Source: Actinomycetes bacterium (lineage in GTDB: Bacteria > Actinomycetota > CADDZG01 > JAHWKV01). From it: a DNA stretch of 23,507 bases. A model generated the notes under the pieces. That model saw nothing but the letters and a program-made list of their open reading frames with translations, did not search any database and was not told the origin of the DNA. Shown here one piece after another: positions 1 through 6,789 of the stretch. How positions within the stretch are numbered: position 1 is the first letter of the stretch; each line of letters starts with the position of its first letter. The position numbers and the translations under genes were made by a program. The stretch is from contig JAJCYF010000133.1 of the NCBI GenBank assembly GCA_029263035.1, positions 1 to 23,507 of the forward strand, in the 5' to 3' direction.

Positions 1-276
1 CGCAAGATCTACGACGACCAGCTCCAGCAGGAGGCCCGGCAAAAGGAGTGGGAACGACTGGAGGAGGAGTGGGCCGAGGAGGCGGAGGAACCGTACGACT
101 GGTCGAATGAGCCCCACGTCCTGCCGCCGGAGTACGGCCGGCACGGCAACCCTGCAGCCTCCATCGCTCGGCTCTACACGCTGGTGATGTTCGCCGTGCT
201 CATCCTTTTGGCCGTCGGGTTCGCGTACGCGGTGGTGCGGTCGGGAACGGTGGGACAGGTTCCATCAGCACCTTGA
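1..276 (+). CDS. C-terminal part of an unknown single-pass membrane protein (5' end outside window)
   Basis: The reading frame is open from base 1 and ends at TGA 274-276, giving 91 residues. The visible part starts with a highly charged, Glu/Arg/Gln-rich stretch (about residues 1-30) that looks helical and possibly coiled-coil. An acidic linker with Pro, Tyr and Trp follows, then one hydrophobic segment (about residues 62-82, rich in Leu, Val, Ala and Phe) and a short polar tail. This suggests a cytoplasmic domain anchored by one C-terminal membrane helix. The stop codon overlaps the TTG start of the next gene (TTGA, 273-276), so it is probably co-transcribed and translationally coupled with the TOMM genes. 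I do not recognise the family, and the missing N-terminus may hold the diagnostic domain. Confidence 0.7.
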   Translation, partial: RKIYDDQLQQEARQKEWERLEEEWAEEAEEPYDWSNEPHVLPPEYGRHGNPAASIARLYTLVMFAVLILLAVGFAYAVVRSGTVGQVPSAP

Positions 277-1106
277 ATCCGCTGACCACGTCGAGTAATC
301 AAGAAGATGGGCCAGGGTCCCATTTTGTGATGGATCCGGAGTGGGCCCTCTGCATGGAGGGTGAGGTACTGGTAGCTCATGCGGGCGCTGATCGCCGTTT
401 CGAAGTTCAGGATTGTTCCGCTGCATCTGCGCGCCAACTGATTCTCGCCGTTGCGGAAGGAGGATTCGATCCTTCCGATTCTTCCGCCGAAGCGTTCCGT
501 GCGTTCCAACAGCTGGTGATTCTGGGGGCGCTCCGCTCGGCAATAATTTCGCAGAGTAAGGCTTTGGTGGTCGGTCTGAGATTTGCCGGTTCCGCCGTGG
601 CGGGACTGTCGGAGGCCATTTTGGCGGCAGCGGATCCCCAGAAGGTGCGCCTTGCCGGCGATGCGGAAACGGTGCAACTCTGGGTGATGGTCCGAACCAA
701 CGTCACACTTGCAGAGGCGGTAACGATGGCTCCCCAGCGGGATCCCTACCTGTGCGTCGACGCTGCATACCACCACACCCTTTCCCTGGGCCCCTTGGTG
801 ATTCCGGGACAGACTGCGTGCCTGGCATGCCTGTCGGGGCGAATAGCCCATCGTTGGGGAGACCCCGCCCCGCCGCCTGCCCCAAAAGCTACGCGGCGCT
901 CCGGTTTGCTGGCCGGTTGGATAGCTGCGGAACTCGAAAACGTCGGTGCGGGGACCAGCACCCTTGCCAACCGCACAGTTTCAATAGATATTTCCTCTCA
1001 CCAGATGACCGACCACTCTCTGCTCCGACTGCCGGATTGCGCATGGTGCGGCTCCACGCCGAGCGGGGGAAGGATCGATCTCCCATGGGAGGCGGGGCAT
1101 GACTGA
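273..1106 (+). CDS. TOMM cyclodehydratase partner (C protein): leader-binding domain plus E1-like zinc domain
   Basis: The protein has 277 residues from TTG 273; ATG 330 is an alternative start (258 residues). In this family the C protein binds the precursor leader through a PqqD/RRE-like winged helix and presents the core to the YcaO enzyme for ATP-dependent cyclisation of Cys, Ser or Thr. About residues 22-90 fit such a fold (strand-rich GEVLVAHAG, then helices ending in a LVILGALR-like strand). The C-terminal half has an E1/ThiF-like look and two cysteine pairs, C183-x2-C186 in a GQTACLACL context and C256-x2-C259, the usual structural zinc site. It is shorter than many SagC proteins and no ATP-binding glycine loop is visible, as expected for a C protein. 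It overlaps the upstream gene by 4 nt and the precursor by 8 nt. The role is inferred from motifs and neighbours. Confidence 0.78.
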   Translation: MNPLTTSSNQEDGPGSHFVMDPEWALCMEGEVLVAHAGADRRFEVQDCSAASARQLILAVAEGGFDPSDSSAEAFRAFQQLVILGALRSAIISQSKALVVGLRFAGSAVAGLSEAILAAADPQKVRLAGDAETVQLWVMVRTNVTLAEAVTMAPQRDPYLCVDAAYHHTLSLGPLVIPGQTACLACLSGRIAHRWGDPAPPPAPKATRRSGLLAGWIAAELENVGAGTSTLANRTVSIDISSHQMTDHSLLRLPDCAWCGSTPSGGRIDLPWEAGHD

Positions 1107-1674
1107 ATCGGCGGTTGCAAGCCCGGCGGTGCGTACCCTACCCACTCAGTTCGACCGGGACTCTGCCGGGCTATCGGTCGCCACTCCCACGTGCTGTTGC
1201 TGTTGTTGCTGTTGTTGCATTGCCTCCCTGACTATCGGCGCCAGCGCCTCCGCCGCTGCAGTTATGGCCATCGGGCTGCCCAAAGTGGGCAAAACAAAGG
1301 CGGGCTTGCTGGCATTGGGGGCGTTCCTCGCCATTCCGGTTTGTTTCGGCCTCGGCATCCTGCTGGCCGATACCCTGGGAACAGTGGCTGCGATTCTTGC
1401 CGTACTGGGCGCCCTTTCGCTGATCGGGGCTCTTCTACATGCAGCAGGTGCCCAATCTGGGTTCGCCCAGGGATATCCTTTGCTGATACTCCTTGTTGTC
1501 GGCCTGGCAACTATCGTCGAAGCTCAGATCGTGCTCGGCTTGATCGACGCCGACAATTTTGACGGCTCCGCGCTCTGGCTTCCTTATGTGTTTGTGGCTA
1601 TCCCTACGGGGTTGGGAGCGTTTTACTACGTGTATAACTACTACACTCGAACCGGCAAGGGCGCCTCGAATTAG
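1099..1674 (+). CDS. Putative TOMM precursor: leader, nine-cysteine core and integral membrane domain
   Basis: The ATG start follows a strong ribosome site (GGAGGCGGGG, 1 nt before ATG 1099) and lies within the end of the C-protein gene, giving 191 residues. Residues 1-31 form a polar leader-like region containing QFDRDSAGLSV. Residues 32-40 are nine consecutive cysteines, recalling the Cys-rich core of streptolysin S-type SagA. Unlike a normal precursor, the chain then continues for 151 residues as a membrane protein, with hydrophobic segments at about 41-59, 68-90, 92-116, 125-149 and 158-181 and a short basic tail. Lying between the C and D genes, it is the only visible substrate candidate. 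Inference: the Cys tract is converted to thiazolines/thiazoles while tethered to the membrane. Alternative: an ordinary membrane protein with a metal-binding Cys tract. I know of no established family with this fusion. Confidence 0.72.
   Translation: MTESAVASPAVRTLPTQFDRDSAGLSVATPTCCCCCCCCCIASLTIGASASAAAVMAIGLPKVGKTKAGLLALGAFLAIPVCFGLGILLADTLGTVAAILAVLGALSLIGALLHAAGAQSGFAQGYPLLILLVVGLATIVEAQIVLGLIDADNFDGSALWLPYVFVAIPTGLGAFYYVYNYYTRTGKGASN
1192..1218 (+). other. Uninterrupted nine-codon cysteine tract (putative heterocyclisation core)
   Basis: The codons are a TGC/TGT mix (tgc tgt tgc tgt tgt tgc tgt tgt tgc), encoding Cys32-40 between Thr31 and Ile41. Mixing the synonymous codons breaks the pure trinucleotide repeat and would limit slippage. 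Five of nine are TGT, notable in a GC-rich genome. Confidence 0.9.
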
Positions 1675-1678
1675 TCCG

Positions 1679-2935
1679 TTGTCTCGGAGGCCTGCAGGTT
1701 GCGCCGGGCTCTTGGATGCGGCGATAGGCCATCGCCACGGGGTGGTGGATGCTCCTTCAATCATTCCCACCACCATGTCGGACCTACCCGGGATCTGGCA
1801 TTCCAGCGTTCCGGGAAGATTCGACCAAGGACATCCACCTGCCGGAGGAGTTGGCTGGACCGAGGGCGCAGCCAAAACCGCAGCGGTGGGCGAGGCACTG
1901 GAGCGGTATGCCGCCGCGGTCTTTCCGCTGAAAACAGCTATCCGGTCTGCCTGCAACCCGTCCGATCTGCTACCCATGGAGTCATTTAGCCTGTTCACCG
2001 AATCCCAGTGTGCCCAAAACGACTTTCCCTATGGCGATGTCTACGGAGCCGGGGCCGGGGATCTCCCCTACACGGAAGTCTTCAGCTTACGGGACAACAG
2101 CCCGCGTTACGCCCCTGCGGTCCTGGTGGGATTGAGCGGAGCGCCCCACGGAATTGCCACTTCGAGTGGTCTGGCCGCCGGACCGTCTCGCGCTCACGCC
2201 CTTCTCCGAGCGCTGGAAGAGTTGGTGGAAAGAGATGCTCTGATGACCACCTGGAACCACTGCCTGCCGGGACGCCGAGTTGAGCTTGGTCGCCGATGGT
2301 GCTCCGTGGTCGATCAGATGACAGGGCGGGCCGAACTCTTCGATATCACTCCGCTGTACAGTCCCCATCCGGTGGCAGCGATTTGCGGCTCACTTTCGTT
2401 TCGGGGACGACGGCGTATTGCTATCGGGGCAGCATGCCGGGCGCGCTGGGAAGATGCGGTGGACAAAGCCTTCCTCGAGTGGGCTCAGGGCACCCTGTTT
2501 GCCGGCGTCTACCTGGCGCGCAACCCGGATAAGACCTACCGCAACGCTGGCGAAGTTCGTACATTCGAGGACCACGCCGCCTACTATTCCGTGCACCCGA
2601 ACCGGTGGGACGGGGTCCCGCTTCATGCTCTGGCACGTGACACCGCCCTCCCACCGGATTCCGAGCACGCCCAGGCTCCGCTCTGGCACCAGCTAGAACA
2701 CCTGGTTGCACATCTCAGCGACCGGGGTGTTGACCTGTACTACCGGGATCTGACCACCGCCGACCTGGAGCAGATCGGAGTTGCGGTGGTCCGGGTCCTC
2801 TCGCTGGACCTCGCCCCGATTCATGCCGATCAGAGATGGCCGTACATAGGGGGAAGGGCCGGGGAACTTGATTGGCGCTACTCGCTCAAGCCCTCAGGGT
2901 CTTTTCCCAACCCGCTGCCCCATCCGTTGGGCTAG
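1679..2935 (+). CDS. YcaO-domain azoline-forming cyclodehydratase (TOMM D protein)
   Basis: YcaO enzymes activate backbone amides with ATP and cyclise Cys, Ser or Thr residues to azolines. Here the diagnostic motifs are clear: GWTEGAAKTAAVGEALERYAA (numbering from TTG 1679, E72, E75 and R76), SSGLAAG, and a second ATP/Mg site in ALEELVERDAL (E181, E184, R185). The C-terminus has alternating prolines (PNPLPHPLG), the PxPxP tail characteristic of TOMM YcaO proteins that feeds into the active site. The frame stays open upstream inside the precursor gene (an ATG occurs at 1559), but family similarity begins around LLDAAIGHRHGVV, so I favour TTG 1679, 4 nt after the precursor stop, giving 418 residues; GTG 1742 or 1745 are alternatives. 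It probably acts with the C protein at the membrane-tethered precursor. The function is confident, the start is not. Confidence 0.85.
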   Translation: MSRRPAGCAGLLDAAIGHRHGVVDAPSIIPTTMSDLPGIWHSSVPGRFDQGHPPAGGVGWTEGAAKTAAVGEALERYAAAVFPLKTAIRSACNPSDLLPMESFSLFTESQCAQNDFPYGDVYGAGAGDLPYTEVFSLRDNSPRYAPAVLVGLSGAPHGIATSSGLAAGPSRAHALLRALEELVERDALMTTWNHCLPGRRVELGRRWCSVVDQMTGRAELFDITPLYSPHPVAAICGSLSFRGRRRIAIGAACRARWEDAVDKAFLEWAQGTLFAGVYLARNPDKTYRNAGEVRTFEDHAAYYSVHPNRWDGVPLHALARDTALPPDSEHAQAPLWHQLEHLVAHLSDRGVDLYYRDLTTADLEQIGVAVVRVLSLDLAPIHADQRWPYIGGRAGELDWRYSLKPSGSFPNPLPHPLG

Positions 2936-2939
2936 GACG

Positions 2940-3662
2940 ATGTCGGAACAGTTCGAGTTGTTCTGGGAGGAGTCAACCATCACCCCTGCCACCGCGCCGG
3001 CCTTCGGATCGAGGGTGCTCTCCTACGAAGGGACGTGGAGTCCCCGATTGCTTACCTATCCTGGGGAGGACATCGAGCTAGCTGTTTCCCGGGACCGGCT
3101 GATGCGCCGGATGCAGCAGCGCAGGAGCGAAAGGGCCTTTTCCCCCGGACATCTGACCAGAAGGCAGCTGGGAAGCCTGTTTGCGGCCTTTGGGCGGGGA
3201 GCCGAGGGGCGGATATTTCCCTCTGCCGGGGGGCTTTATCCGGTCGAGGTTTTCTGCCTTGCGAGGGAGGTGGATGGCGAGCTGGGCGGCAAGATCCTTT
3301 GCTACAACGCGGACAGGCACAGCGTGTCGGTGGTGGGTGACTGCCCCAGTTGGGAGGCATGTACGGGTGCCCTCAACCACCCATTCGAAAGCCGTCCTCA
3401 AGTGGTGTTCATCTTTGTACTCTTGTTGGATGAAATGCTGGCTAAGTACGGTCCCCGGGCAGGGCGTTTCGGGCTGATCGAAGTAGGACATGCCGCTCAC
3501 AGCCTCGCGCTGCGGCTCACAGAAGAAAAGCTGGCCGGGTTTGAGCTGGGGGGCTTGTTGGATCGAGAGGTTCTTCAACTCCTCGGCCTTCAGGAGCGCT
3601 CCGCCAAGGTAGCTCTGGGTTACGCATGTGGTCTACGCGGACCACAACCCCCGCACCCCTAA
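2940..3662 (+). CDS. SagB/ThcOx-family FMN-dependent azoline dehydrogenase (TOMM B protein)
   Basis: This enzyme type uses FMN to oxidise thiazolines/oxazolines to aromatic thiazoles/oxazoles. The protein has 240 residues from ATG 2940, which lies 4 nt after the YcaO stop; an upstream in-frame ATG (2868) sits inside the YcaO gene and is less likely. Family hallmarks are RRSERAF (61-67, flavin-phosphate side), PSAGGLYPVEVF (about 94-105, the nitroreductase-fold signature), a following ILCYNADRHSV strand, and a C-terminal GHAAHSLALRLTEEKLAGFELGG-like region. It is the last gene of the TOMM group; its stop is 22 bp from the stop of a convergent ABC permease. Its presence implies that the final products are aromatic azoles, not azolines. 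Confidence 0.85.
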   Translation: MSEQFELFWEESTITPATAPAFGSRVLSYEGTWSPRLLTYPGEDIELAVSRDRLMRRMQQRRSERAFSPGHLTRRQLGSLFAAFGRGAEGRIFPSAGGLYPVEVFCLAREVDGELGGKILCYNADRHSVSVVGDCPSWEACTGALNHPFESRPQVVFIFVLLLDEMLAKYGPRAGRFGLIEVGHAAHSLALRLTEEKLAGFELGGLLDREVLQLLGLQERSAKVALGYACGLRGPQPPHP

Positions 3663-3684
3663 GGCAGTCCGGGACAAAGCCTGA

Positions 3685-4521
3685 TCAATCGACCCGCAGC
3701 CCGGTGTGCCTGCGGAACTCGAAGGTTGCCAGACCCAGGCACACCGCGGCAAAGGCGCCCAGGATCGCCATCGCCCCGGCCACGCCGGGTGCCCAGCCCT
3801 CAAGGATCAGGATCCGGATCGCGTCGACCGCATAGCTGAGCGGGTTCAGGCGGGCGAACACCGCCATCCAATCCGGCATGGCGGCGATCGGAACGAACGC
3901 GTTGCTCATGAACACCAGGGGCAGCGTGACGAACCCGGTGATGGCAAAGAATGTCCCGTGGGTCGGGACCCGAAAGGCCAGGGCGGTGAACACCGCGCTA
4001 AACGCCATGCTGAGCAATCCCGCGACCACCAGGATGGTAACGGCGCCGCCGACCCCGGCTTCGATGTCCACCGAGGTGGCCGTGGCGACCACAAAAACCA
4101 GGAGCACCTGCGCAGTTCCCAGGCCGAACTGGAAAAGAAAGCGGCTGACAATCAGCGAGCTGCGGGCCATCGGCATGCTGAGCAGCTTGTCCAGGTAGCC
4201 GGTCTCCTTGTCCCAGAGCAGTGGCATGGCACCGGTCATCGCGTTGGTGACCACGGTGAAGGCAATGATCCCTGCGAGCATGAACCCGACGTAGTTGGTG
4301 GTACCGATAACGTCGGTGTCCACCGCCCTCCCCATAGCTCCCCCGAAGAAGATCAGCCAGAACGCCGGCTGGGTGAGGCTGAATATCAGATTCAGACGGT
4401 CCCGAATCAGCTGCAGGTACCACCGGCGGGAGAGCGAGGAGACCTCCTGGACCCACTCCTTCCGGGCATCGGAGCGGCTGCGGCGCACGATCACCGCGTC
4501 CGAGGCGCCTACATCGACCAT
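3685..4521 (-). CDS. ABC-2 type (DrrB-like) transporter permease
   Basis: This 278-residue membrane protein has a basic, Arg-rich N-terminal tail and about six hydrophobic segments. The arrangement is typical of daunorubicin-resistance-type ABC-2 permeases, including a TNYVGFMLAGIIAFTVV region, the cytoplasmic KETGYLDKLLSMPMARSSL loop and a late MSNAFVP..LNPLSYAVDAIR region. Its ATG shares one nucleotide with the stop of the ATPase gene (TAATG), so the two are tightly coupled and form one exporter. The substrate is unknown. The gene converges on the TOMM operon with only 22 bp between stops. It could export something connected with that locus, but strand and operon structure tie it more to the encapsulin genes upstream. 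Confidence 0.88.
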   Translation of the reverse strand: MVDVGASDAVIVRRSRSDARKEWVQEVSSLSRRWYLQLIRDRLNLIFSLTQPAFWLIFFGGAMGRAVDTDVIGTTNYVGFMLAGIIAFTVVTNAMTGAMPLLWDKETGYLDKLLSMPMARSSLIVSRFLFQFGLGTAQVLLVFVVATATSVDIEAGVGGAVTILVVAGLLSMAFSAVFTALAFRVPTHGTFFAITGFVTLPLVFMSNAFVPIAAMPDWMAVFARLNPLSYAVDAIRILILEGWAPGVAGAMAILGAFAAVCLGLATFEFRRHTGLRVD

Positions 4522-5471
4522 TAGTGAACCTTATCCCGCAGCTGGGTGCCGGTATGCATCAAAAAGACGTCGTCAAGCGTCGGCTGGGTATAGGTCACCC
4601 GGTCCAGATGGATGCCCTTTGTGTAGGCGATCCGCATGGCTTCGGGCAACGCCAGGGTGGCGTCCTCAACGTAGACGTGAAGTAGTCCCCCGTCCGCTGC
4701 GACTATCCGGTTGCACCAGGGTTCGGCGGCAATCGCTTCCTGCAGGCCCGCCGGGTCGGATGATGCCAGCTGCAGTACGTCTCCTCCCACCGCACGCTTC
4801 AGCTCGAAGGGAGATCCCGTCACGACCGCCCGGCCCCTGTCGATGATGGTCAGCCGGTTGCACAGCCGGTCCGCCTCGTCCAGGTAGTTGGTGGCCAGCA
4901 GCACCGTGACACCCCGGGTGCCCAGGTCCTTCACGTGCTCCCAGATCCGGTGCCGGGACTGCACGTCCAGGCCCAGGGTGGGCTCGTCCAGCACCAGAAG
5001 ATCCGGCCGGTGAAGCAGGCCGCACGCCAGGTCCAGGCGCTTGTGCATACCGCCGGAAAACTCCTCGATCTTCTGGTCGGCGTTGTCCAACAGGCCCACC
5101 AGATCCAGTGCCTCCTCGGCGGCCGCCTTCACCCGCTTGGCTGGGACGTGGTGCAGGCCGGCCTCAATCTCCACCAGCTCCCGGGCCTTCAGCTGCCTGT
5201 TCACCTGCCAGGGAATGGACTGCATAACGTAGCCGAGCCGGCGCCGGACCTCCCGTGGCCGGGTGGAGACGTCAAATCCGCAGACCTTCGCCGAACCCGA
5301 GGTGGGAACCAGAAGGGTGGTCAACATCCGGATGGTGGTGGTCTTACCGGCGCCGTTCGGCCCGAGCAGGCCGTAGATCTCGCCCGGCTCCACGCTCAGA
5401 TCCAGCCCGTCGACTGCTACGTGGTCCCCGAACGTTCGGGAGAGGCCCTCGGTTACCACGCCGGCGTCCAT
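4521..5471 (-). CDS. ABC transporter ATP-binding protein (DrrA-like)
   Basis: The protein has 316 residues from ATG 5471. Visible motifs are Walker A GPNGAGKTT (37-45), a Q-loop glutamine near residue 84, signature FSGGMHKRLDLA (138-149) and Walker B LLVLDEPTLGLD (158-169), followed by a typical H-loop region (LLATNYLDEADRLC, where the usual His is Asn). The C-terminal extension of about 90 residues is usual for DrrA-type ATPases. It powers the coupled permease. The start lies 21 bp after the encapsulin stop on the same strand, so co-transcription with the encapsulin genes is likely. Replacement of the switch His by Asn is commonly seen in this subfamily and may not mean loss of activity. Confidence 0.9.
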   Translation of the reverse strand: MDAGVVTEGLSRTFGDHVAVDGLDLSVEPGEIYGLLGPNGAGKTTTIRMLTTLLVPTSGSAKVCGFDVSTRPREVRRRLGYVMQSIPWQVNRQLKARELVEIEAGLHHVPAKRVKAAAEEALDLVGLLDNADQKIEEFSGGMHKRLDLACGLLHRPDLLVLDEPTLGLDVQSRHRIWEHVKDLGTRGVTVLLATNYLDEADRLCNRLTIIDRGRAVVTGSPFELKRAVGGDVLQLASSDPAGLQEAIAAEPWCNRIVAADGGLLHVYVEDATLALPEAMRIAYTKGIHLDRVTYTQPTLDDVFLMHTGTQLRDKVH

Positions 5472-5492
5472 GGGCGCCAGTATCGCGCCGGG

Positions 5493-6296
5493 TCAGCCGG
5501 ACAGGGCTACCGCCGCCTCTGCCGTGACCACCCGGAAGGCGAAGCTTTCCTGGAAGTACAGGTGGACGCTCTCCTCGTCGTCGTGGTCGTAACCAACCGC
5601 CAGATCCAGACCGGACTCAAACTGGAAGTCGCCGCCGCGAAGGCTGAGAACCACCGCTCCAGAGACGCCCGGCGCCCACACAATCGGGCCGCTGAGGAGC
5701 CGGTGCAGATGGTCGAAGACCGGGTAGCCGCCGTGCTGAGTGCTCTCGACCACTCCGGTGTAGCCCTCGGGACCGAGCGCCAGGCCGTAGGGCCCGCCGA
5801 TGCCGTCCTGCCGGAGCCGTTCGACCGCCCGCGCCACATCGCTCGGATAGCTCTCGAAATCGTCGGCCAGACCGACCGCCGGATGCGGGGACTGCTCGAT
5901 GATCCCCTCGATGGCTCCCTCCGGGAAACCGTGAAACACGGCTACGTTCTCCGCCAGGGCGATGCGCCGGGCGGCGTCGGTCAGCGGCGCCAGGTCGATC
6001 TCGTCGGCTCCCCGGTCGACATCGGCCAGCTCGGCCTTCGACAGGGCGAAGTCGGTGCGCAGCTCCACCAGCGGCAGAACCCTGCGGGCCAGCGCCGATA
6101 CGCCGGTCGCCGGGGAGGTCGGCACGGCGCGGGTCCTTCCAAGATTGACGGCCGAGTGCTCCCACCCGTGCGGGCCGGTGAAGTCCACCAGCTGGCGGGC
6201 GGCCAGGGCAACCTTGAGCTGCTGGTTCGCCTCCTGGTCAATGAGCTGCCAGCCGGCCGACGTGATGGGGGCCAGTGGTCGAAGCAGATGGTTCAT
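5493..6296 (-). CDS. Type 1 encapsulin shell protein (HK97-fold, linocin/CFP29 family)
   Basis: Encapsulins self-assemble into icosahedral protein compartments that hold cargo enzymes. This protein has 267 residues, a normal length, and begins with the family opening NHLLRPLAPITSAGWQLIDQEA followed by ARQLVDFTGPHGWEHSAVNLGRT. Later stretches also fit: LVELRTDFALSKAELADVDRGA, ENVAVFHGFPEGAIEGI, GPYGLALGPEGYTGVVE, GGYPVFDHLHRLL, and a C-terminal SLRGGDFQFESGLDLAVGYDHDD segment. The ATG overlaps the stop of the ferritin gene by one base (TGATG), so shell and cargo are translationally coupled. The length and cargo suggest a T=1 iron-storage nanocompartment, which is an inference from related systems. 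Confidence 0.95.
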   Translation of the reverse strand: MNHLLRPLAPITSAGWQLIDQEANQQLKVALAARQLVDFTGPHGWEHSAVNLGRTRAVPTSPATGVSALARRVLPLVELRTDFALSKAELADVDRGADEIDLAPLTDAARRIALAENVAVFHGFPEGAIEGIIEQSPHPAVGLADDFESYPSDVARAVERLRQDGIGGPYGLALGPEGYTGVVESTQHGGYPVFDHLHRLLSGPIVWAPGVSGAVVLSLRGGDFQFESGLDLAVGYDHDDEESVHLYFQESFAFRVVTAEAAVALSG

Positions 6297-6679
6297 CAGT
6301 CGCTCCCTTCGCGCAGGCTGCCTATCCCCAGGGTCCCGGTTTCCGGCGCCTCGGGCTCGTCTGCATCGCCGGCGGTCTCCTCCGCCTCGCCTCCCAGGGC
6401 GACGATGTCGCCTTCGGTAAACAACGTCTTTTGCGCTATCTCCCGCCAGAGTGGGGTACGGCGAAGCAGGAACTCCAGGTCCATCGAGAAGTGCTTGAAC
6501 TCCTCCTTTTGGGCGTCGGCCATGATCGCCCTCGCCTGGGCATCGGGCTCGACCGAGATCCGCTGCTCATACCAGCCGATTGCCTCGACCTCCTCAATGA
6601 GCGAGGTGGCCATGCGGGCAAAGGTCCGGGTCTCTGCCGATAGCTCCTCGGGGGGCTCATGGTACTGATCGAAACCCAT
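6296..6679 (-). CDS. Encapsulated ferritin-like protein (EncFtn) with encapsulin-targeting tail
   Basis: This is a 127-residue short four-helix ferritin relative that works as an oligomer inside an encapsulin, oxidising Fe(II) at a site formed between subunits. The ferroxidase residues known from the Rhodospirillum rubrum protein are all present with an offset of two: E29, E30 and E32, Y37, E60 and H63 (EExxH). The opening YHEPPEELSAETRTFAR is also characteristic. After residue 95 an acidic, Ala/Glu/Pro-rich linker leads to LGIGSLR (117-123), a clear cargo-loading peptide that docks on the shell interior. It precedes the shell gene with a 1-nt overlap. Start ATG 6679 is preceded by AAGGG. Role: iron storage or detoxification in oxidative stress. 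Confidence 0.94.
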   Translation of the reverse strand: MGFDQYHEPPEELSAETRTFARMATSLIEEVEAIGWYEQRISVEPDAQARAIMADAQKEEFKHFSMDLEFLLRRTPLWREIAQKTLFTEGDIVALGGEAEETAGDADEPEAPETGTLGIGSLREGSD

Positions 6680-6751
6680 AGGTGTCCCTTCTGGTCGGTC
6701 CGGCGGATGTGCAGGCGGACAGGATGCGGGAACACGCCGCCTGAGTCCTAG

Positions 6752-6777
6752 TTACCAGAAATCGGGGGGAGGTAAAC
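6752..6777 (-). promoter_or_regulatory. Candidate SigF/SigB-type promoter ahead of the encapsulin operon
   Basis: On the - strand GTTT (6777-6774) is followed after 16 nt by TGGTAA (6757-6752). This resembles the GTTT-N15/17-GGGTAA consensus of actinobacterial SigF and Bacillus SigB. It points at the ferritin start with about 65-70 nt of leader. A sigma factor of this class is encoded at 14817-15656. One mismatch in the -10 box; not tested statistically. Confidence 0.4.
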
Positions 6778-6789
6778 TCCGCCCGGCCG

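Noticed and set aside
1191..1562. Leucine-repeat reading frame across the Cys tract
   Set aside because: It is the +1 shift of the TGC/TGT repeat and has no ribosome site; the Cys frame has a strong one and overlaps the C-protein gene correctly.
3685..5471. ABC transporter as the dedicated TOMM exporter
   Set aside because: It is on the opposite strand, convergent, and packed with the encapsulin genes; the link is possible but not supported by operon structure.
4935..6668. Long + strand open frame opposite the ABC ATPase and encapsulin genes
   Set aside because: It is antisense to three clearly recognised genes, typical of high-GC DNA.
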